Positions 16,552-24,736 of a stretch of 44,985 nucleotides of DNA are shown here, one piece after another. The first letter of the stretch is position 1; the number at the start of each line of letters is the position of its first letter. The stretch spans positions 1 to 44,985 of the forward strand of contig CAXAAH010000008.1 in assembly GCA_963966775.1 (NCBI GenBank), written 5' to 3'. The position numbers were made by a program, and so were the translations under genes. This DNA comes from UBA685 sp002299005 (GTDB lineage Bacteria > Pseudomonadota > Alphaproteobacteria > Puniceispirillales > Puniceispirillaceae). The notes under the pieces were generated by a model. The model was not told the DNA's origin. It searched no databases and saw only the letters and a program-made list of their open reading frames with translations.

Positions 16552-17304
16552 ATGGAAGACCAAGCGCATATATTGGTGATTGATGATGATGACCGCTTGC
16601 GTGAGTTGCTTCGTCGCTTCCTGACCGAAAGTGGGTTCCGTGTCACAGACGCCGCCAACGCAGATGCCGCGCGTCATCTTCTTGATAGTCTTTCCTTTGA
16701 TATGCTGGTCATAGATGTGATGATGCCGGGCCAGAATGGTGTTGAATTCTTGGCCGATATACGCGCCCATAATAATGTCCCAGCCCTATTCCTTACCGCC
16801 CTTAACGAGTCTGAAAACCGCATTCACGGGCTAGAGGCAGGCGCAGATGATTATCTCGGCAAGCCGTTTGAGCCGCGTGAATTAATCTTGCGCATTCAGC
16901 GTATCTTGGCCCGCCAGCCGCAACAAAAACCAGATAATGCCACTGTCAGCTTTGGTGATTTCACCTTTGAGATTGAGACAGGCCGCCTGCTATCTTCTGG
17001 CCTACCGCTTCATATCACAACCGCTGAGCGTGACCTTTTGAACGTCTTTGCCGCCAATCCAAATGAGACTCTATCGCGCGAGACGCTCCATGATTGCCTT
17101 GAAGGGCGGATGGAGGGGCGCTCGATTGATGTGGCAATTGCCCGTTTGCGCCGCAAGCTAGAGGTTGACCCCAAAAAGCCGATGTATCTGTTAACCGTCA
17201 GAGGCGCCGGCTGGTCCCTGCGCACAGGCCCCGTCACAGGCAATCATGGCGCCGCAGGTAATCATGGCGCACCGGGTAATCATCGCGCACAAGGAGGGGT
17301 ATAA
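16552..17304 (+). CDS. OmpR/PhoB-type response regulator (PetR-like)
   Basis: A two-domain regulator of 250 residues. The receiver (about 6-118) has the acidic pocket Asp11-Asp13, phosphoacceptor Asp55 in VIDVMMPG, Thr82 and Lys104 in GKPFEP. A winged-helix output domain (about 135-225) ends with the recognition wing SIDVAIARLRRKLE and TVRGAGWSL. The C-terminal tail is unusual: three near-identical six-residue units beginning GNH (230-247), encoded by an 18-bp tandem repeat. The stop codon overlaps the start of the kinase gene by one base (TAATG), so translation is coupled. It presumably acts with that kinase. Confidence 0.93.
   Translation: MEDQAHILVIDDDDRLRELLRRFLTESGFRVTDAANADAARHLLDSLSFDMLVIDVMMPGQNGVEFLADIRAHNNVPALFLTALNESENRIHGLEAGADDYLGKPFEPRELILRIQRILARQPQQKPDNATVSFGDFTFEIETGRLLSSGLPLHITTAERDLLNVFAANPNETLSRETLHDCLEGRMEGRSIDVAIARLRRKLEVDPKKPMYLLTVRGAGWSLRTGPVTGNHGAAGNHGAPGNHRAQGGV
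17239..17292 (+). repeat. Three 18-bp in-frame tandem repeats in the response-regulator tail
   Basis: Units at 17239-17256, 17257-17274 and 17275-17292 each start GGYAATCAT and encode GNHGAA, GNHGAP and GNHRAQ. The ribosome site of the following kinase gene (AAGGAGGGG) begins at the end of the third unit. Confidence 0.9.
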
Positions 17305-18623
17305 TGCGCCTTCGCACCTATCTGCCAAAGACCTTATTTGGGCGCATGCTTGCCATCATTCTTGTGCCGATGATTTTGGTGCAGGTCATCACCGTCTTTG
17401 TCTTTTATGAACGTCACTGGAATACGGTCACACGCTATATGGCAAGCTCACTTGCCTCTGAGATTAGCTTGCTGGTAGATGAGATTGGCGCCGTGCCAGA
17501 TAACGCCTCTATTGCGATTGGTGCGAAAAAAGCGCGTCATTATTTCCTGTTTGATGTGACCTATGAGCCGCAGGCGATCTTGACCCAAACACCCACCTTG
17601 CATAGCCCGTCCTTTGCCGAAGATATCTTCACCAAGTCACTGGAAAACCGTCTGAATTACCCATGGTCATTAGATGTGCTGAGAGATGATGATTGGATTT
17701 ATGTTGACGTCCAGCTAGGTGACGGCGTCTTGCATGTTGCGGCAGGTAAGAAACGTCTTTTCAGCTCCACTAGCTGGACATTCCTTGGCTGGACGATTTC
17801 TACCTCTATCTTGTTATTTTTTGTGGCCTTGATTTTCTTGCGCGGCCAAGTGCGCCCTATTCGCCGGCTAGCCATTGCCGCGCGCCAATTGGGCCTTGGG
17901 CGCACGGCCGGTGATTTCCGCCTCGAAGGCGCCAAGGAAATAAGGCTGGCAGGGCATGCGTTTCAGGCTATGCGCCATCGTATTGACCGCCAAATCAATG
18001 AGCGCACCTCTATGCTTGCGGGCGTTAGCCATGATTTGCGCACGCCCCTTACCCGCATGCGCCTTAACATCGCGCTTGCCGCCCCCTCATCTGATGTTGC
18101 GGCGATTGACCAAGATATCGCCGAGATGGAGCAAATGATTGAGGGCTATCTGTCCTTTGCCAGAGGCGAGGGCGCTGAGGCATTTACCGAAGCACGGTTC
18201 GATAAAATCATCCGCCAAATCATCGAAAGCTATGCCGGCGCCCATCCGGGCAGGCTCAGGCTTATCATACCGGCGGGTGAATTTCCGTCGATTGAAATAC
18301 GCGTGCAATCTATCAGACGCGCGATTGATAATCTTATCGGCAATGCCCTTCGCTATGCTGGCAGTGCTGAGGTGCGTCTGAAAATTGTCGATGATGAGAT
18401 GGTGCTATTCATTGATGATGATGGGCCGGGCATTGACCCGGCACAATATGAAGAGGCCTTAAAGCCCTTTATCAGATTGGAATCATCCAGAAATAAAGAG
18501 ACAGGCGGCACAGGGCTTGGCCTGTCCATTGCCTCTGATGCTATCCTATCGCATGGCGGTAAAATGAGCCTTGATACCTCACCATTAGGCGGTTTGCGTA
18601 TTATGGTGAAATTGCCGATTTAA
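17304..18623 (+). CDS. Membrane-bound sensor histidine kinase, EnvZ-like
   Basis: A 439-aa inner-membrane kinase. Transmembrane helix 1 is at about 13-33, a periplasmic sensor loop of about 120 residues follows, and helix 2 is at about 152-175. A HAMP linker (RGQVRPIRRLAIAARQLG) leads to the dimerisation/phosphoacceptor helix with His243 in AGVSHDLRTPLTRM. The HATPase domain has the N box NLIGNALRYA, the G1 box DDGPGI and the G2 box GGTGLGLSIA. The layout matches EnvZ. AAGGAGGGG is an excellent ribosome site. It is translationally coupled to the upstream response regulator. The signal it senses is unknown. Confidence 0.93.
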   Translation: MRLRTYLPKTLFGRMLAIILVPMILVQVITVFVFYERHWNTVTRYMASSLASEISLLVDEIGAVPDNASIAIGAKKARHYFLFDVTYEPQAILTQTPTLHSPSFAEDIFTKSLENRLNYPWSLDVLRDDDWIYVDVQLGDGVLHVAAGKKRLFSSTSWTFLGWTISTSILLFFVALIFLRGQVRPIRRLAIAARQLGLGRTAGDFRLEGAKEIRLAGHAFQAMRHRIDRQINERTSMLAGVSHDLRTPLTRMRLNIALAAPSSDVAAIDQDIAEMEQMIEGYLSFARGEGAEAFTEARFDKIIRQIIESYAGAHPGRLRLIIPAGEFPSIEIRVQSIRRAIDNLIGNALRYAGSAEVRLKIVDDEMVLFIDDDGPGIDPAQYEEALKPFIRLESSRNKETGGTGLGLSIASDAILSHGGKMSLDTSPLGGLRIMVKLPI

Positions 18624-18624
18624 C

Positions 18625-18656
18625 AGGCTGGTAAAATAACGGGCTGGCAAAATAAC
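18625..18656. repeat. 16-bp tandem duplication after the kinase stop codon
   Basis: GGCTGGTAAAATAAC (18626-18640) recurs as GGCTGGCAAAATAAC (18642-18656), differing at one base, in the short gap between two convergent genes. It has no obvious hairpin or terminator character. Confidence 0.75.
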
Positions 18657-18664
18657 AAACGACG

Positions 18665-19006
18665 CTAATAAAGCCGGCCGCCATTTGGCACGCCCTTGCT
18701 TGGCGATAAAAGCACCACCTCACCTGCCTCATCTGGCACACCCAAGGTTAGCACCTCAGACATCACAGGCCCAATTTGACGCGGCGGGAAATTTACCACC
18801 GCCATCACTTGCCGGCCCACCAGCTCATCACGGCTATAATGATGTGTGATTTGCGCAGATGATTTCTTCACGCCAATCTCATCACCGAAATCAATTTGCA
18901 ATTTATAGGCAGGCTTGCGCGCTTCGGGAAAATCATCTGCCGCGATGATCGTGCCAACACGCACATCAACCGCCAAGAAATCGTCAAAGCTAATCACATC
19001 ACTCAT
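18665..19006 (-). CDS. csaA: tRNA-binding domain protein, CsaA type
   Basis: This 113-aa protein consists of a single OB-fold tRNA-binding domain like the EMAP-II/Trbp111 family. The start FDDFLAVDVRVGTI and the end VLLSPSKGVPNGGRLY are characteristic of CsaA, described as a dimeric tRNA-binding protein with chaperone-like activity in some species. A strong AAGGGGG site precedes the ATG. It lies 15 bases after the TetR/COQ9-fold gene on the same strand. Confidence 0.9.
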   Translation of the reverse strand: MSDVISFDDFLAVDVRVGTIIAADDFPEARKPAYKLQIDFGDEIGVKKSSAQITHHYSRDELVGRQVMAVVNFPPRQIGPVMSEVLTLGVPDEAGEVVLLSPSKGVPNGGRLY

Positions 19007-19021
19007 CGATACCCCCTTAAA

Positions 19022-19630
19022 TTACGCGCTGTCTTCGCGCGCGCCGGTCACATCTTCCTTTGACAGGACACGCAAGCTCACCGCCCATTCACAAGCTTTT
19101 TTCAACTCATCATCCAACGCTTTAAGCGTCAGCCCTAAATCGGCGCCCTCATCTTGCGACCAGACATAGCGCACGCGCAACAACACGCCAACAACACCCA
19201 AAATCCGCGCTTGCTTTATCAGCCCCTCACTCTCATCACCTGCCAACATCAGCAATTTGCCGATGGTATGAGAGAGCTGGTGCGTGAGATGAAGCGCCAA
19301 AAGCGGCTGTTTCTTCGCCGCATAGTGAAGCGTATCAAACTGCACACGATGGGCGGATAAGGCCTCAAAGCGCATCATCAGACCTTCTAATAATTTTTCA
19401 TAAATCGTCGCGTCAGGATCATCAGCGAAATCATCCGCGCTCATCGCCAAAGCTGCACTATCAAGCGCATCAAGCTTGAACAAAATCAAATCTGTGACAT
19501 CACCGCCATAAAGAATCGCCTCATCAAGCGCACAATCAGCGCGTTCAGCGATATCGGCCAGCGACAGGGCAACAGGCGGCATCTCAGCCAGCAACGCCCA
19601 ACAAGCATCTGCTAATTTTGCTTTTTCCAT
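19022..19630 (-). CDS. TetR-fold protein, possibly COQ9-like
   Basis: A 202-aa helical protein. The first 45 residues look like a weak helix-turn-helix of the TetR type (LSLADIAERADCALDEAILYG). The C-terminal part contains RVRYVWSQDEGADLGLTLKALDDELKKA (read in two stretches), which recalls the COQ9 pattern of an aromatic residue, D-E/D-S and a terminal LDxxL helix. COQ9 proteins descend from TetR regulators and bind lipids for ubiquinone synthesis. I cannot decide between a degenerate regulator and a COQ9 relative. The basic residues expected in a DNA-recognition helix are few, which leans towards COQ9. Confidence 0.6.
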   Translation of the reverse strand: MEKAKLADACWALLAEMPPVALSLADIAERADCALDEAILYGGDVTDLILFKLDALDSAALAMSADDFADDPDATIYEKLLEGLMMRFEALSAHRVQFDTLHYAAKKQPLLALHLTHQLSHTIGKLLMLAGDESEGLIKQARILGVVGVLLRVRYVWSQDEGADLGLTLKALDDELKKACEWAVSLRVLSKEDVTGAREDSA

Positions 19631-19723
19631 CGCTTACCTATCCCTTATTTTGCCGACATAAAATCGGCACATCTCTCTTACTCTATATTTAAAAATAGGG
19701 GTTTTAGTGGCAATAGCAACCGG

Positions 19724-20572
19724 TTAGCGGCCTAATTCTTGCGAACGTTCATGCGCGGCCTTCATCGCACGTGCGAGCAAATCTGTCATGCCATCCTCTG
19801 CCATCAGTACCGCCAACGCCGCCGCCGTCGTGCCGCCCTTTGAGGTCACATTCTCACGCAAAACCGCCGCTGTCTCATCGGCGCCTGCAAGCAAGGCCCC
19901 TGCCCCATAGAGTGTCTGTTCCGCCAAATCACGCGCCAGAGCCTCAGACAATCCCAAATCTGTGCCAGCCTGTGCCATCGCCTCTGCCAGCAAGAACACA
20001 TAGGCCGGGCCAGAGCCAGATAAAGCTGTCACCGCATCAAGCTGTGCTTCGCTTTCAAGACGCGCAACCTTGCCACAAACCGACAATAGCTGTACCGCCA
20101 AATCCATATCAGCCGCGCTTGCCGCCTGATTGCCAATAATCGCTGTCATGCCTTTGCCAATCGCCGCAGGGGTATTTGGCATGGTGCGAATAAGGCGCAC
20201 GCCCTTATCACCGCCCGCACCAATCATCTGTGTCAGCTTGGCAATCGATAGGCCCGCCGCGATAGAGATAAAGCAGCAATCAGAGATATCTAGCAAATCT
20301 GTTTGCGCCAATGCCTCTGCCATCATTTGCGGCTTCACGGATAATAACATCACATCAGCGCGCACCATCCCTGCCTCAGCCGCCTCTGCGATTGACGCAA
20401 AACTGCGCACAGCCTGTTGCGATTCAACCGACTGAGACGCCAGCGACGATTTATCAAAATAGGGATCAATGATGATGAAGTCAGTCTGTTTAGCCGCCCC
20501 ACCAGACAGCCAGCCATTCAGCATTGCCGACCCCATCTTACCACAGCCCAAAATGAAGAATTGTTGGCTCAT
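19724..20572 (-). CDS. proC: Pyrroline-5-carboxylate reductase
   Basis: ProC reduces pyrroline-5-carboxylate to proline with NAD(P)H. The 282-aa protein opens with the dinucleotide-binding turn LGCGKMGSAM (8-17). The C-terminal dimerisation domain has the conserved ALSGSGPAYVFLLAEAM, EQTLYGAGALL and LRENVTSKGGTTAAAL. GGAGG precedes the ATG. It follows the ybjN gene by 40 bases on the same strand, a pairing widespread in alphaproteobacteria. Confidence 0.96.
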   Translation of the reverse strand: MSQQFFILGCGKMGSAMLNGWLSGGAAKQTDFIIIDPYFDKSSLASQSVESQQAVRSFASIAEAAEAGMVRADVMLLSVKPQMMAEALAQTDLLDISDCCFISIAAGLSIAKLTQMIGAGGDKGVRLIRTMPNTPAAIGKGMTAIIGNQAASAADMDLAVQLLSVCGKVARLESEAQLDAVTALSGSGPAYVFLLAEAMAQAGTDLGLSEALARDLAEQTLYGAGALLAGADETAAVLRENVTSKGGTTAAALAVLMAEDGMTDLLARAMKAAHERSQELGR

Positions 20573-20612
20573 AATGCTGTCCTCCGTTGAGGGGTTTTAT
20601 CGGCCCGAGGTC

Positions 20613-21113
20613 TTAGGCTTCACCTTGATGCGCGATCAGCGATAATTTCGCCGCTTCTGCCGCCGCAAGCTCGCCCACTGCCACTTGATAAAGCACAGGA
20701 TAAGCAAGCTCACTTTCGCCCAAGATAATATCAACCATATCTTCAATTTGCTCAGGTGTCGCACCGCCGGCACCGCGCAAAGGCAATGTGTGGCGCAAAG
20801 ACAAACGCTCGCCCTCTAAATCATAGACGAAATGACCCAACCATAATTCTTGATTAAGCCTAGATGAGACCTGCGTAAGCGCCTCGCGCGTATCTTCTTG
20901 ATACGGCAAATCAAGATGACAGATAACAACCAACGCCTCAGCATCATCTTGCCATGTCACAGATAATTGATAATGCGACCATTCACCCGGAATATCCGCC
21001 AAAAGCGCATTGCGCGCAGATTGGCGCACATACCAGTCATGCTGCATCACAAAACGTGACACAAGATCAATGGGATGCTGGACGGTTGAATCTGTTAAGC
21101 GACGGTCAGCCAT
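20613..21113 (-). CDS. YbjN-domain protein
   Basis: This 166-aa acidic protein matches the YbjN family found upstream of proC in many alphaproteobacteria. Typical stretches are DWYVRQSARNALLADIPGEW, YQLSVTWQDDAEAL and RHTLPLRGAGGATPEQIEDM. The fold resembles type III secretion chaperones, and a general chaperone or regulatory role has been proposed for the family. The molecular function is not established. The AGGAG lies a little far (about 12 bases) from the ATG. Confidence 0.85.
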   Translation of the reverse strand: MADRRLTDSTVQHPIDLVSRFVMQHDWYVRQSARNALLADIPGEWSHYQLSVTWQDDAEALVVICHLDLPYQEDTREALTQVSSRLNQELWLGHFVYDLEGERLSLRHTLPLRGAGGATPEQIEDMVDIILGESELAYPVLYQVAVGELAAAEAAKLSLIAHQGEA

Positions 21114-21225
21114 TGTTGCAAAGCGCTCCTACCAAAGCGAATAAGACGGGCGAGCCTAAAAGCTCTCATAACGTCAAATTGCCATTGATTGAAGGGCCTA
21201 TGCAACACAATATTTAGTGGTCGCC

Positions 21226-21234
21226 TGTGGATAA
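21226..21234 (-). promoter_or_regulatory. Consensus DnaA box overlapping a small hairpin
   Basis: TGTGGATAA is the exact inverse of the DnaA box TTATCCACA. Its last two bases begin a 7-bp stem (21233-21239 with 21248-21254, AACCACA/TGTGGTT) that is followed by three T on the plus strand. It lies in a 183-base gap between two minus-strand genes. One box can occur by chance in a window this size. Confidence 0.45.
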
Positions 21235-21296
21235 CCACACAACAAAATGTGGTTTTTGCTTGAATCATGATGATTCGCACCGAGTCGCTTAGCGGG

Positions 21297-21587
21297 TTAT
21301 TTTTCTGTCTTTTTTGGGTTTTTTGTCTTTTTCGCCGCTGATTTTGGCTTTGCGGCACCTGTTGTATCTGCATTGCGTGATTCGAGCGTCTCGATTCTTG
21401 CGGCAAGGGCGGCGATGCGTGCCTCTGCCGCTTCAAAATCTTCGCGCGCCACAAGGCCCCGTTTCGCCAGAATCTTTTCAACCTGACTTTGCACCAGCGA
21501 TTCAACCTCACCTTTCATGCCCCCAAACGCAGATGCGGCACCGCTTGCCATTTGGGCGAAATCAGAAAATAAAGACGGGCGTCTCAT
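21297..21587 (-). CDS. UbiK-type accessory factor (BMFP domain)
   Basis: A 96-aa coiled-coil protein with the membrane fusogenic BMFP layout. An amphipathic N-terminal helix (LFSDFAQMASGAASAFGGMK) is followed by a helix (VQSQVEKILAKRGLVAREDFE) that leads into a leucine-heptad coiled coil (RIAALAARIETLESR). A Lys/Ala-rich tail of about 25 residues closes it. UbiK assists ubiquinone biosynthesis in gammaproteobacteria; the same role here is inferred. The frame extends upstream to 21644, but the ATG at 21587 has AGAGGAG at ideal spacing and gives the normal MRRPSLFSDF start. It is divergent from lgt, as in other alphaproteobacteria. Confidence 0.85.
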   Translation of the reverse strand: MRRPSLFSDFAQMASGAASAFGGMKGEVESLVQSQVEKILAKRGLVAREDFEAAEARIAALAARIETLESRNADTTGAAKPKSAAKKTKNPKKTEK

Positions 21588-21781
21588 CGCGCTAGCTCCT
21601 CTTAGCTTTTTACTCATGTAATCCCACCTTGTGATGTAGGTCATGGCGCAGGCAAGCGCAATGGGGCGGTAAAATTAAATCCCGGCCTTTGCGTCAAACC
21701 AAATACGCATTTTTTATGAAACATGCTATGATGGCCGAACCTTAACACCCCTTTGCCTCATAAATAAGAAGCCTCGCTTTC

Positions 21782-22606
21782 ATGACAGATATCGCCCACA
21801 CATGGTTTAGCTTTCCAGATATTGACCCGATAGCCTTTGCCTTTGGCCCTTTTGCCATTCGCTGGTATGCGCTCTCTTATATGGCAGGCCTGCTTGGTGG
21901 CTGGCAGATTTTGCGCCAGCTTGCCAAGCGCCCGCACAGCCCTGTAAGCCCTGAGCAATTTGATCAGCTCCTAAATTATGTTCTATTTGGCGTCATAGCT
22001 GGCGGCAGGCTTGGTTATGTGATTTTCTATAAGCCATTTGATTACCTCCAAGATCCGCTCGCGATTTTGCGTGTTTGGGAAGGCGGCATGTCCTTTCATG
22101 GTGGCTTTTTGGGGGTGGTTGTTGCGACCTTTATTTTCGCCCGCAAACATAAGATCCCCCTGATGCCGCTCTCTGATAGGGTGGCACTTGTCGCGCCTCT
22201 TGGCCTGTTTTTTGGCAGGCTTGCTAACTTCATTAATGGCGAGCTTTATGGCCGCGTCACCAGCCATCCGGCAGGCATGATCTTCCCCGCCGGCGGCCCA
22301 GAGCCGCGCCATCCCTCACAGCTTTATGAGGCAGGCCTTGAAGGCATCGTACTTGGCGCCATCCTTGCCATCTTATGGCGCCTTGGCATGGCTAATCGCT
22401 ATCATGGCATGATGGTGGCGGTCTTTTTGATGGGCTATGGGCTAGCCCGCTTTATCGTCGAATTTGCGCGCGAACCTGATGCGCATCTTGGTCTCTACCA
22501 GCTTGGCAAGTTAAGTGTCTCTCAGGGCCAGCTTCTCTCCTTGCCGATGATGGTGATAGGGCTTATCTTTGCCATCATGATAGTGCAAAGACAAAAGACG
22601 AATTAA
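21782..22606 (+). CDS. lgt: Prolipoprotein diacylglyceryl transferase
   Basis: Lgt transfers diacylglycerol to the lipobox cysteine of pre-lipoproteins in the inner membrane. The 274-aa protein has about seven transmembrane helices. It also has GGMSFHGGFLG (His106, equivalent to the conserved E. coli His103), the Lgt signature FFGRLANFINGELYGR (Arg146, Glu154) and PRHPSQLYEAGLEG. Its stop overlaps the start of the next gene (TAATG), so the two are coupled. The RTX protein encoded at 28.3-30 kb may be one of its substrates. Confidence 0.96.
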   Translation: MTDIAHTWFSFPDIDPIAFAFGPFAIRWYALSYMAGLLGGWQILRQLAKRPHSPVSPEQFDQLLNYVLFGVIAGGRLGYVIFYKPFDYLQDPLAILRVWEGGMSFHGGFLGVVVATFIFARKHKIPLMPLSDRVALVAPLGLFFGRLANFINGELYGRVTSHPAGMIFPAGGPEPRHPSQLYEAGLEGIVLGAILAILWRLGMANRYHGMMVAVFLMGYGLARFIVEFAREPDAHLGLYQLGKLSVSQGQLLSLPMMVIGLIFAIMIVQRQKTN

Positions 22607-23745
22607 TGACACAACTTGCCGACTGGCTTCACCGCGAAATTGCCGCTAATGGGCCGATGCCTGTTTCTGATTATATGACCCATTGCCTGTTGCATGAGGC
22701 GCATGGCTATTATACCAGCACGCCTGTTTTTGGCGCTGAGGGTGATTTTATCACCGCGCCTGAGATCTCACAGCTTTTTGGCGAGATGCTGGCCGCTTTT
22801 CATACCCATTTGCACCAGCTTTTTGGCGCCCCAACAGATTGCCTCACCTTTGAAGCTGGCCCCGGGCGCGGTACTTTGGCCAAGGATATGCGCACCGCCT
22901 ATCGCGCCATTGCCCCGCATTTGCATCAAGCCCCCTGCTATTTGCTAGAGGCAAGCCCGCAATTTCAACAAGCGCAAGCGGCCGCTCTTGCCCCTGATGT
23001 GCCGACCTTTATCACCGACCTGTCAGACTTGCCCGCAAAGCCACTTTTTGGCGTCGCGAACGAGTTTTTTGACGCGCTTGGCGTGAACCAAGCCATCTAT
23101 CATCAAGGCACATGGCATGAGCGCCTGATTCATAGCCAAGAAGGGCAATTTGCCTTTATGATTGGCGCGCCCTTACAAGATGGTCACCCGATGCGCCAAT
23201 CATCTAATTTGCCCCCCGCTCCCGAAGAAGGCGATATCATCGAACATAGCCCGCATGGCGAGGCTATCATGACACAGCTTAGCACCCATATTGCCTATCA
23301 AGGTGGCGGCATTCTTATCATTGATTATGGCAAGCCTGATAATCAAGGCGACAGCTTGCAAGCTGTCAAAGATCATAAACCAGCTGATATATTATCCTAT
23401 CAAGGCGAGGCTGATATCACCCATTGGGTTGATTTTGCCCGCCTATCACAGATTGCCCATCAATGCGGCGCACGCCTGATTGGCCCTGTGGCCCAAGGGC
23501 GCTTCCTGCAAGATGTTGGCATAGGCACGCGCGCCGAGGCCTTGCGCGATCCAGCCAACCCCGCAGGTGACCGCGCACTATTGGCGGCGATTGACAGGCT
23601 TGTCAGCCCCGCCCAGATGGGGCACGCTTTCAAAGTCGCCTTACTGGTACCGGACGGCGAAGGATTTCCCCCCGGATTTGCCAGCCTAGAAGATGCCAGC
23701 CTAGAAGATGCGAACCCAGAAAATGACAAATTTGAGAGCGCCTAA
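22606..23745 (+). CDS. MidA/NDUFAF7-family SAM-dependent methyltransferase
   Basis: A 379-aa class I methyltransferase of the former DUF185 family. The N-terminus PMPVSDYMTHCLLHEAHGYY and EGDFITAPEISQLFGEM are hallmark stretches. The SAM-binding motif is FEAGPGRGTLAKDM. Eukaryotic NDUFAF7 dimethylates an arginine of complex I subunit NDUFS2, and bacterial members are assumed to act similarly. Overlap with lgt by one base and close spacing to pgeF indicate an lgt-midA-pgeF operon. The last 20 residues form a short tandem repeat (SLEDA twice), probably a recent duplication outside the catalytic fold. Confidence 0.92.
   Translation: MTQLADWLHREIAANGPMPVSDYMTHCLLHEAHGYYTSTPVFGAEGDFITAPEISQLFGEMLAAFHTHLHQLFGAPTDCLTFEAGPGRGTLAKDMRTAYRAIAPHLHQAPCYLLEASPQFQQAQAAALAPDVPTFITDLSDLPAKPLFGVANEFFDALGVNQAIYHQGTWHERLIHSQEGQFAFMIGAPLQDGHPMRQSSNLPPAPEEGDIIEHSPHGEAIMTQLSTHIAYQGGGILIIDYGKPDNQGDSLQAVKDHKPADILSYQGEADITHWVDFARLSQIAHQCGARLIGPVAQGRFLQDVGIGTRAEALRDPANPAGDRALLAAIDRLVSPAQMGHAFKVALLVPDGEGFPPGFASLEDASLEDANPENDKFESA
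23680..23724 (+). repeat. 15-bp in-frame tandem repeats at the 3' end of the midA-like gene
   Basis: GCCAGCCTAGAAGAT occurs identically at 23680-23694 and 23695-23709. A third, diverged copy follows at 23710-23724. They encode ASLED, ASLED and ANPEN in the acidic tail. Confidence 0.9.
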
Positions 23746-23770
23746 CACTCTATAATAAGCGAGCCATAAA

Positions 23771-24559
23771 ATGCCCCAAACAGCCCCTTATGAGATTGCC
23801 GCAGACGCCCAGCCCCGCACCGTGCGATATGGCTTTTTTGGCGCGAGAGGCGGGGTTTCAACAGGGCTTTATAACAGCCTGAATTGCGGCATGGGATCTG
23901 ATGATGACCCGGCGCTTGTCAGGCAAAACCGCGCCATCGCCGCCCACAGCCTTGGCGCAGATGCGGCCAGTATGGCAAGCGTCTATCAGACCCATAGCGC
24001 GGATGTCATCACCATCACAGACCGCGCCCAATTATCAGACCGCCCAAAGGCAGATGGGCTTGTCACCGCCCTGCCAGATATCACGCTTAGCATCTTGACC
24101 GCTGATTGCACGCCTATGTTATTTTATGATGAGACTGCCGGCATCATTGGGGCCTGTCATGCAGGCTGGCGCGGGGCGGCAAGCGGCATCATCCAAAACA
24201 CCGTTGCCGCGATGATAGGCCTTGGCGCCGCACCTGCCTCTATCACCTGTCTGATTGGCCCGACCATTGCCAAAGCCTCTTATCAGACAGGCGATGATAT
24301 GCGCCAAGCCGTGCTAGCCCTTGCCCCTGATGCGGCCGCTTTTTTTGCACCAGACCCGGCAGATGACCATCATTATTATTTTGACCTGCCAGCCTTTGCC
24401 GGCCATTGCGCGCGTCAAGCTGGCCTTCGCGCCATTCATGATTTGGCGATTGATACTTACCGCGAATCATCGCAATGTTTCTCGCATAGACGCGCCACCC
24501 ATCACGGGGAAAAAGATACAGGGCGTCAAATCTCACTCATCATTAATCCTGTCACATAA
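23771..24559 (+). CDS. pgeF: Laccase-domain purine nucleoside phosphorylase / peptidoglycan editing factor
   Basis: A 262-aa YfiH/PgeF family protein. The zinc/catalytic triad is in place: His75 (QTHSADV), Cys113 (ADCTPMLFYD) and His130 (GACHAGWRG). The closing CFSHRRATHHGEKDTGRQIS is also typical. E. coli YfiH edits UDP-MurNAc precursors, and homologues phosphorolyse adenosine and inosine. It was earlier annotated as multicopper polyphenol oxidoreductase. It lies 25 bases after the midA-like gene in the same operon. Confidence 0.93.
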   Translation: MPQTAPYEIAADAQPRTVRYGFFGARGGVSTGLYNSLNCGMGSDDDPALVRQNRAIAAHSLGADAASMASVYQTHSADVITITDRAQLSDRPKADGLVTALPDITLSILTADCTPMLFYDETAGIIGACHAGWRGAASGIIQNTVAAMIGLGAAPASITCLIGPTIAKASYQTGDDMRQAVLALAPDAAAFFAPDPADDHHYYFDLPAFAGHCARQAGLRAIHDLAIDTYRESSQCFSHRRATHHGEKDTGRQISLIINPVT

Positions 24560-24736
24560 GGTTCACAAAATATGCCGCACCTCGTTCTATTCATTGGATT
24601 ATGCATCCTTGGCCTATTGGCCTCTTGCTTTATTTAGCGCGATTTATTTCCCGGTTTGCACGTGAAAACCCTTGCCGAAAAGAGTGTCACTTGCTATCCC
24701 ACAAACATCTATTGAAATGTTATTTGAGACAGGCTG

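Noticed and set aside
21233..21257. Hairpin followed by T residues as a terminator
   Set aside because: The T-run is on the plus strand, but the nearest upstream gene on that side is on the minus strand, so there is no transcript for it to end.
24560..24736. Small gene between pgeF and prs
   Set aside because: The frame spanning it starts inside pgeF in another frame, has no ribosome site and no recognisable product.
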